Positions 62,001 through 64,000 of a DNA stretch of 64,000 nt are shown piece after piece; within the stretch, counting starts at the first letter, position 1, and each line of letters opens with the position of its first letter. Position numbers and translations under genes: made by a program. The stretch is taken from NCBI GenBank assembly GCA_003260075.1, contig QLIY01000071.1:196483-260482 (forward strand), written 5' to 3'. Under the pieces are notes generated by a model that searched no databases, was not told the origin of the DNA, and saw only the letters and a list, made by a program, of their open reading frames with translations. This stretch comes from Phallusia mammillata (lineage: Eukaryota; Chordata; Ascidiacea; Phlebobranchia; Ascidiidae).

Positions 62001-64000
62001 CCCTGAGCAAACTCGCTTAACTAGTGTGACTAAAACTCGGAAACATTTTATCCAATTAAGTCACAAAACGAGTTTCCAAAAAGAACAATCGGGACATTCG
62101 TAATCTCAATTACCCTCTCCTTTACATCTGTTTGAAAACCTCACAGGTAATCACAATTACTCTTACCGTGAGTCTTTGTATGAGCGTCGACCTCTTGAGG
62201 AAGATTGAGAGCCAGGAGGAGACGGCGTCCTCCACATTATCCACTGATGCGGAACGATCAAGAGGAGGAGAGAAAGCGACAGTTTGCTCCACAAGCTCCA
62301 GGCGAACTTCAAGGACACAAGGCTAAAGAAATCAAAACCTTTCAAATTCGACTTACTAGAACAGCCAGTTTACTTCAAGACATGATAAAACTACTAATAT
62401 TTACTTTTAAACAAGAATCACCCAGCTCATTGCTCGGTGAATGAAGATTAATAAGCTTAATGTGTTCTGATTTATTATTAAATAAGATATCGAAGATGGT
62501 GTTAAATCGAAATATATGTATTTTAAAAGCTTAAGAACGATTGACTTAATGTTTTTCATAATCTTAAAACTTCAATTTCGAATCTGGCGACTAATTTTCC
62601 ACTAATTTGGTTTGAATAGGCTCTTACCCCTTGTTCTACATCCTCCCCCTCTCCGTCTATTCCAGCCACCGTTCTATACATCGCATCTAAACTTGTCAGG
62701 ATGCTGCTCTTTAGCGCCATCAGAACCATAGCGTCCATTTGCACAGTGTAGAGTTGCCAGGCTGGTGATGCCTCGCTCATTTCGACCGCCTGCTCAACAA
62801 GTAAAATTAAAGTTTATCACTCTGAAAAACGCTTTGCGTGATCCTGGTGGGGCATTTTGAGGCATTACTTGAATGATAACTTTAAAATTTGTCCAATGTG
62901 CAGACGGAATCAAATGGAATATATGCGCGGGTTAGATTGAGGCAACCTAGAAAATTCTAGACATACAACCAACTTAAATGCTTCTTATACATGATTTCTC
63001 CCCAAAAATTTGTGACACCCGCAAGTCATGGCTTTTCAGCCTGTTACTCTCAACAAACAGGAGTGCTGGAATGTGGCTACACTAGCCCATACAGACAATC
63101 TCTCGTCACCAGCTGCACTAATGAGACCGTATAGGTCTGCTGTCCATTTACAGGTATTGTAGCAATGACGTAGATATGAAACAAGTAGTTTGAATTCAAG
63201 ATTGAATTTTATCGATTATTTTGTTTTGTTGGGCGATTTCCTTAATGTGATCTTGCCTGGAAAGAATCTTGCAGAAGAAGATGAATTTCGTTTCCTGCAG
63301 GAAGAAGTTTCCTCTTGTAATCTTCATCCAACTCTCCCTGTTCCTCCAGCAGCTCCTTCAAACTCTTTGTCTTCTTTTCAAGCACGTGACTCGTGAAAAT
63401 GTCAAGAGCGCCTGTCAATCAAAATATTATCAAACGAGTCATTGTTTTGGAAACTGGAATGTAAGAACCGACACAATTTGATATGACAAACATAGGCCTG
63501 ATGCAGAAGGTTTTAGGCACTGGTACCAAACCTACAGTCATTATAGATCATAGAACCAGCATACGCGTATCTACTTTACTTTCAGAAAGCTGGGTGTTTT
63601 GCAAGCTAACGTCAGCAAACAACATGTGTAGTTTTTGCATGGATAATATTAACCTCTTGTGTTCCAAAGTAACCAATGTCCTCATATAAATACTATATGC
63701 CGCGAAGATGGCCGGGTTATAAGCTAAAGTGCCTTGTCTACAGAAGGTTGTGGGCTCTAATCCTATCTCGGTCGCTTGTGTTTCCCTGAGCAAGAAACTT
63801 GAGCGGCTTTGCTCCAACCCAGTGGTTCCCGATGAGTTAAAACCAAATTGAAGTTGCAATTCAGGAAATTTCTACATCACACAGGTTCTCACCTTCCGAC
63901 CACGAGTTCGACATCGACCTCACTTTATCCCAGTTGTTGTGAACCCGTGTGAGAATAGTGTGCACGTCATCACACACGATCGATGACGATTTCTCGAGGA
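16038..64000 (-). CDS. DNHD1: Divergent dynein heavy chain, DNHD1-like (N-terminus beyond window)
   Basis: Ninety-one exons on the - strand join with consistent phases from 64000 down to a TAA at 16038-16040. They give about 5,064 residues if the 25-bp duplication at 52639-52688 and the exonic duplication at 20419-20745 are collapsed. The order is dynein-specific: tail helices, linker (PRFYFLSPEDV), AAA1-AAA4, coiled-coil stalk with microtubule-binding region, AAA5, AAA6, then the C-terminal domain (WLGGLVNPGALL, EYPVYVNM). AAA2 (GDAGCGKS) and AAA3 (GPLGCGKS) keep P-loops, whereas AAA1 and AAA4 do not. Acidic inserts lie in AAA1/2, AAA5 and AAA6. The DNHD1 name is an inference from divergence, length and lost AAA1 site; another divergent axonemal dynein is possible. 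In vertebrates DNHD1 is linked to sperm flagella. Two introns use GC donors (63251-63256 and 58486-58491). Exons are listed under the domain entries. Confidence 0.9.
16367..16550. mobile_element. hAT-like MITE, CAGTGGTGGGATTCA family
   Basis: The left end is CAGTGGTGGGATTCAG and the right end ACCCACCACT. ACATGTTT occurs directly before the left end and again four bases beyond the right end, consistent with an 8-bp target duplication and a slightly altered terminus. It lies in a dynein-like intron (16269-16585). Non-coding. Confidence 0.75.
17834..18085. mobile_element. Foldback element with roughly 78-bp inverted arms around a tRNA-like remnant
   Basis: The arms start GATAAATCATAGTACGCC on the left and end with its exact reverse complement on the right. 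They stay nearly identical inward through CCAGGCCCATTAAAGG and CTCCCAAGCATTTCCATACAGC. The centre is a poly-C run of nearly 50 bases followed by the last part of the tRNA-like core (GGGTTCGAATCCCACC). It lies in the intron between 17787 and 18137. Confidence 0.8.
19414..19510. mobile_element. hAT-like MITE fragment, CAGTGGTGGGATTCA family (inverted)
   Basis: It runs from CAGTGGTACCCGGTAATGC to GAATCCCACCACTG and contains CTCATAAAATTTCGTGAGAC. It is an internally deleted, reverse-oriented relative of 16367-16550, in a dynein-like intron. Confidence 0.65.
20825..21040 (-). mobile_element. tRNA-derived element, core broken by poly-C
   Basis: The - strand tRNA-like core (AGCTTGTGGTGGGATTCGAA on the + strand from 20896) is cut by poly-C 20940-20949 in the anticodon/D region. 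The arm-type sequence AAGGCGTTGTGCCAATTAAACC precedes it. It lies in the intron 20746-21194. Confidence 0.65.
21425..21645 (-). mobile_element. tRNA-derived element, best-preserved tRNA-like core (21507-21579)
   Basis: On the - strand the core has a perfect 7-bp acceptor stem (GCCTGTG/CACAGGC), D stem GCTC/GAGC, anticodon stem GAGTC/GACTC and T arm GTGGG-TTCGAAT-CCCAC. The anticodon loop is CCGGAAA: U33 is replaced by C, and position 26 has an extra base. I therefore call it tRNA-derived, not a working tRNA. The region to about 21645 (CTGATCCCAGTTGTGAAT) is shared with copies near 59750 and 60620. Confidence 0.7.
22393..22540. repeat. TTGCTGCCAGGCATA-family element
   Basis: It contains ACTATTGCTGCCAGGCATAA, TAGAGCTCTTCTAGCAATTG and the conserved ACGACGTTTCGACGTCC block with TTCATCAGGGTAAATAACAC. 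It is intronic, one of five clear copies in the window. No coding capacity is seen. Confidence 0.6.
25732..26056. mobile_element. hAT-like element containing a 69-base poly-C run
   Basis: The ends CAGGGGTGGGCAACC and GGTTGCCCACTCCTG are inverted partners, and the flanks TTTTAAAC and TTTTAAAG are an almost exact 8-bp target duplication. GC-rich subterminal parts (GGGCCGCACATG, GCGGCCCGCGGGCCGC) flank a poly-C run from 25952 to 26020, so the interior sequence is missing. It lies in a dynein-like intron. Confidence 0.75.
26802..27063. mobile_element. Two broken hAT-like MITE copies at poly-C joins
   Basis: 26802-26900 and 27023-27063 carry pieces of the CAGTGGTGGGATTCA family (GGTTCTATAGAACCGGTGCG, GCTGAATCCCACCACTG). 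Both are entered through poly-C tracts (26832-26842 and 27014-27022). The intervening exon-flanking sequence ACAACCAGTATTAGGGCAAA is present twice. Confidence 0.6.
28160..28405 (+). mobile_element. tRNA-derived element, damaged core
   Basis: It matches the 7477-7765 element (ATGTGCAGCGTACAAGGCAG, GATTCTCCACTGAGCCTG, GGATTCGAATCCCACCGCAG) but with a deletion in the D-arm region and a poly-C tract at 28228-28249. It lies in the dynein-like intron 28063-28532. Confidence 0.65.
28897..29400. repeat. Inverted copies of the 34.9-35.3 kb region
   Basis: 28899-29008 and 29060-29398 are the reverse complement of the dynein-like exon 35208-35391 (3' part) plus the following intron down to about 34935, with few differences. 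They carry the exon end (GCGGAAGTCTTGCAGAAAGA) on the wrong strand, so they cannot contribute to the transcript. Poly-C tracts at 28886-28898, 29049-29059 and 29399-29408 mark all edges. Confidence 0.85.
29709..29824. mobile_element. hAT-like MITE fragment, CAGTGGTGGGATTCA family
   Basis: It contains AGCGAACCGGTTAGCATTAC, ACAAAATATGACTTTTGTGA and the right end GAATACCACCACTG. The left end is replaced by poly-C 29699-29709. Confidence 0.6.
30181..30362. mobile_element. Probable hAT-like MITE, CAGGGGTCGGCAACC family
   Basis: The left end CAGTGGTTGGAACCACC is degraded; the right end GGTTGCCGACCTCTG is good. The inside has GGGCCGCATATTTTTTCAAG and GGCCCGTCGGGG, typical of this family. It lies in the dynein-like intron 30033-30423. 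Confidence 0.5.
32188..35391 (-). other. Dynein-like gene: coiled-coil stalk and microtubule-binding region
   Basis: Exons: 35208-35391, 34758-34835, 34226-34372, 33572-33760, 33035-33125, 32863-32967 and 32188-32408. The first three are charged helical coiled coil (for example YRERRQAVKQ, VLQKDLDREKK). Exon 33572-33760 carries LQKPDAEVEDMMAAIIMIL and WSKGAKRQM, typical of the entry to the microtubule-binding domain. GSLVKWVQGVFRYH marks its exit, and LRQLESKKEALEARLRDLADG is the returning coiled coil. The lengths suggest a complete stalk tip. A partial copy of exon 32188-32408 follows the poly-C at 32459-32467. Confidence 0.9.
36134..36359. repeat. Longest copy of the TTGCTGCCAGGCATA-family element
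   Basis: It starts GATTAGAGGCCCAATCATTC and ends ATTATGCCTGGCAGCAATAG. The inside holds ATTTACCCGGATGAAGGCGG and ACGAAACGTCGGAATAAAAA. The same ends and core recur at 46750-46930 (opposite orientation) and 56031-56160. No ORF supports a transposase. Confidence 0.65.
37012..37146. repeat. Inverted-repeat element, GCAGACAGTGCACACTGT family
   Basis: AGTTGCAGACGGTACACACTG on the left and ACGGTGTGTACCGTCTGCAG on the right form inverted ends; compensating changes keep the arms complementary relative to the copy at 12811-12960. It is intronic in the AAA4 part of the dynein-like gene. Confidence 0.6.
37563..40397 (-). other. Dynein-like gene: AAA3 unit, P-loop and Walker B intact
   Basis: Exons: 39582-40397 (272 residues, the largest exon of the gene), 39270-39367, 38846-38985, 38698-38779, 38158-38376, 37750-37907 and 37563-37683. 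The large exon carries YGAFWAFGGTLEADSRELF, the P-loop GPLGCGKS (39802-39825) and Walker B LLCMVDDLNLA. Later exons carry NPRPFSCSNVMSQRMTRHF and the LRTPERAHYTFALGDLEKIF and WRHECDW landmarks. In canonical dynein AAA3 is a regulatory ATPase; here it is the best-preserved site. Confidence 0.92.
40759..42784 (-). other. Dynein-like gene: AAA2 unit, P-loop intact
   Basis: Exons: 42617-42784, 42182-42301, 41564-41701 and 40759-41038. The P-loop GDAGCGKS is encoded at 42245-42268, followed by FGYFEPEGREWKDG (the AAA2 FDP..EW.DG motif) and LNLPLDLRVIWEAADLSCLAPN near the sensor region. The Walker B region is weak (LLLHVDGRMEAEDADIF). AAA2 in canonical dyneins binds ATP structurally without hydrolysing it. 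The proximal exon is Glu/Ala-rich. Confidence 0.88.
41305..41490 (-). mobile_element. tRNA-derived element with one arm
   Basis: AATCAAAGTACGCCAGGCC begins an arm like that of 17834-18085; the tRNA-like core follows on the - strand (41399-41470, TTCTAACCCACGACAGGAG on the + strand). The second arm is absent. The core has mutations in both box A and box B. It lies in the intron 41039-41563. Confidence 0.65.
42868..43054. mobile_element. hAT-like MITE with perfect 8-bp target duplication
   Basis: The ends are CAGTGCCGGATTAAGGG and TTTAATCCGGCACTG. The flanking octamer ATTCTGCC is identical on both sides. The body is 187 bases with no ORF, a classic non-autonomous hAT element inserted in the dynein-like intron 42785-43319. 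Confidence 0.85.
43320..47158 (-). other. Dynein-like gene: AAA1 unit with degenerate ATPase site
   Basis: Exons: 47003-47158, 46555-46673, 46004-46191, 45364-45661, 45132-45292, 44736-44946, 44178-44360 and 43320-43560. Homology to AAA1 is clear: WNFDYGFEYQG, TPSCDRVLLSMCQAL, LSPTAACFVTLDP, SQGFTQAHELSRKLCHLLDL and LLFTFVTDLFP align in order with the standard AAA1 landmarks. Where dyneins have GPAGTGKT, this protein reads SSSSMAPPET (about 46088-46116). Where they have WGCFDEFNR, it reads WICLQRFNT (45603-45629). Both the P-loop lysine and the catalytic acidic pair are absent. Exon 44178-44360 is a Gly/Ser/acidic insert. I infer no ATP hydrolysis at this site. Confidence 0.9.
46750..46930. 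repeat. TTGCTGCCAGGCATA-family element (inverted)
   Basis: It contains CTATTCTGGCAATTGTATTTT, CGACGTCCTATACAGGTCGC, TTCATCAGGGTAAATAACAC and ends near AATGATTGGGCCTC, the reverse of the 36134-36359 copy. It lies in the intron 46674-47002. Confidence 0.6.
48830..49292. mobile_element. Rearranged cluster of hAT-like MITE pieces
   Basis: Several repeats of a subterminal unit (TATTTTTCAGCCGGTTCTAT-like, ACAAAAGTCATATTTTTCAG) are followed by two head-to-tail pieces with GTAACCAGTAATGCTAACCG and a right end CTGAATCCCACCACTG. The poly-C 48854-48863 and a direct duplication of ATTCTTGAGTCTATCTACTA indicate assembly disturbance. It lies in the intron 49908-48593 region of the dynein-like gene. Confidence 0.55.
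49664..49731. mobile_element. hAT-like MITE fragment after a poly-C
   Basis: It contains GATCTCATAAAATTTCGTAA, GGTTCTATAGAACTGGTGCG and the end GAATCCAACCACTG. The left part is missing beyond the poly-C tract 49654-49663. Confidence 0.55.
51937..52352. mobile_element. hAT-like element, CAGGGGTCGGCAACC family, internally duplicated
   Basis: The left end is CAGGGGTCGGCAACCCC and the right end GGTTGCCAACTTCTG at about 52335-52352. The flanks TTTTAGTG and TTTCAGTG are 7/8 identical. A second right end lies at about 52090 because poly-C 52258-52267 joins two copies of the distal half. It lies in the dynein-like intron 51678-52514. Confidence 0.65.
52969..53224. mobile_element. hAT-like MITE, CAGTGGTTCTCAACC family
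   Basis: The ends are CAGTGGTTCTCAACC and GGTTGGGAACCACTG. The flanks GTTTAAAT and GCTTAAAT are a 7/8 target duplication. Internal sequence is shared with 9774-10015. It lies in the dynein-like intron 52775-53336. Confidence 0.8.
56031..56160. repeat. TTGCTGCCAGGCATA-family element, 5' part lost in poly-C
   Basis: Right after an 87-base poly-C run (55933-56019) the family sequence AGAGGCCCAATCATTCGTTA appears, then ATTTACCCTGATAAAGACGA, GTCGAAACGTCGGAATGAAA and AGAGCTCTATAAATTTGATT. It lies in the dynein-like intron 55666-56344. Confidence 0.6.
56884..57169. mobile_element. hAT-like MITE with perfect 8-bp target duplication
   Basis: The ends are CAGTGGTTCTTAACTTTTTC and GGTTAAGAATCACTG. GTCTAACA is present on both sides (56876-56883 and 57170-57177). 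It is 286 bases with no ORF, in the dynein-like intron 56779-57204. Confidence 0.85.
58954..59108 (-). pseudogene. Second copy of the dynein-like 155-nt tail exon
   Basis: It is the same length as 59243-59397, with intact AG acceptor and GT donor and almost only synonymous changes, encoding the same ASPFLARTEPE-type helix (DSLDTLADFLARTEPE). Splicing both copies would shift phase, because 155 is not a multiple of three, so only one can be used. The poly-C 59203-59214 lies between them. Most likely an allelic copy; mutually exclusive exons are the alternative. Confidence 0.6.
59744..59945 (-). mobile_element. tRNA-derived element copy in a tail intron
   Basis: It contains ATGAATACATTCATACTGGG, AGGCCAATTGAAGGCGTCAT, CGAATCAGCCGGCCTCCCAA and the box-B-like GGTGGGATTCGAACCCACG. 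The D-arm part of the tRNA-like core is missing. Confidence 0.6.
60044..60600 (-). pseudogene. Two extra copies of the dynein-like 265-nt tail exon
   Basis: Copies at 60044-60310 (full length) and 60459-60600 (3' part) repeat exon 60999-61263 with very few changes; the protein motif SGDEFIVVPGLSDFDDE is present in each. Poly-C tracts at 60352-60364 and 60600-60610 separate them, and stretches of the tRNA-derived element and the GACGTCGTAGTGCAATATG intron are repeated as well. Only one copy fits a sensible transcript. Confidence 0.7.
60611..60857 (-). mobile_element. Second copy of the same tRNA-derived element, with the right arm
   Basis: It repeats 59744-59930 and continues into ATGACCGGTTGATTAGGTAT and ACGCCTTCAATAGGCCAGGC, the inverted partner of its left arm. 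The tRNA-like core is reduced to the T arm. The comparison shows that the 59.8 kb copy was joined to exon-flanking sequence by a different breakpoint. Confidence 0.6.

Larger units (their letters stand above)
56646..64000 (-). other. Dynein-like gene: tail region (exons 1-13 of window)
   Basis: Exons in coding order: 63893-64000 (open at 5'), 63257-63411, 62628-62789, 62167-62322, 61801-61934, 61333-61467, 60999-61263, 59576-59635, 59243-59397, 58492-58648, 57777-57968, 57205-57414 and 56646-56778. The predicted protein is helical. Hallmarks of the dynein heavy-chain tail are KFLWVQDVQQSFRDF, ASKWMWTFVRFL, DSLDTLADFLARTEPE, LLEKYDMKLP and HWKQLVRITG, the last marking the approach to the linker. 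In family members the tail binds other chains and cargo or doublet microtubules. Exon 60999-61263 has additional copies at 60044-60310 and 60459-60600, and exon 59243-59397 has another at 58954-59108; all adjoin poly-C tracts. Confidence 0.9.

Noticed and set aside
1-64000. CRISPR array, operon or prokaryotic island
   Set aside because: Spliced genes with AG/GT junctions and metazoan families cover the whole window. The direct repeats seen are poly-C joins and transposable elements, not regularly spaced arrays.

Overview
This is a metazoan nuclear window with three spliced protein-coding genes. A small invertebrate-chordate genome such as a tunicate fits best: introns are short, intergenic gaps are only 1.3-2.3 kb, and compact hAT-like and tRNA-derived repeats are dense. 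The species is an inference. I identified the genes by joining exons at canonical splice sites and checking that reading phase closes across every junction.

Layout. (1) 332-10103, + strand: the 3' part of a capicua (CIC) gene, 15 exons and 887 residues, ending in the diagnostic C1 domain. The HMG box lies upstream of the window. (2) 10104-12408: the CIC 3' flank, holding two hAT-like elements. (3) 12409-14689, - strand: GTF2H3 (TFIIH subunit p34/Tfb4), a complete five-exon gene of about 310 codons with one unexpected in-frame TGA. (4) 14690-16037: intergenic. (5) 16038-64000, - strand: one very large dynein heavy chain gene, most like DNHD1. Ninety-one exons keep phase, giving about 5,064 residues, and the gene is still open at its N-terminal end. 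It has a tail, linker, six AAA units, a coiled-coil stalk with microtubule-binding region, a C-terminal domain and a polar extension. AAA1, the main motor ATPase, has lost both Walker A and Walker B. AAA4 has lost its P-loop. AAA2 and AAA3 keep good P-loops. Several acidic, disordered inserts interrupt the motor. I infer a dynein-like ATPase that does not step as a conventional motor.

The sequence also carries strong assembly signatures. There are about 40 poly-C tracts, always C on the + strand, and most join two near-identical copies of neighbouring sequence, including whole exons. Three N positions (9039, 50264, 52664) sit at chimeric or duplicated joins. Two duplications break coding exons of the dynein gene, and pieces of the 34.9-35.3 kb region reappear inverted near 29 kb. 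Duplicated exons here should be read as probable haplotype or assembly copies until tested.

Interspersed repeats sit mostly in introns: several hAT-like MITE families (two with perfect 8-bp target duplications), a tRNA-derived element with long inverted arms, and two further inverted-repeat families.
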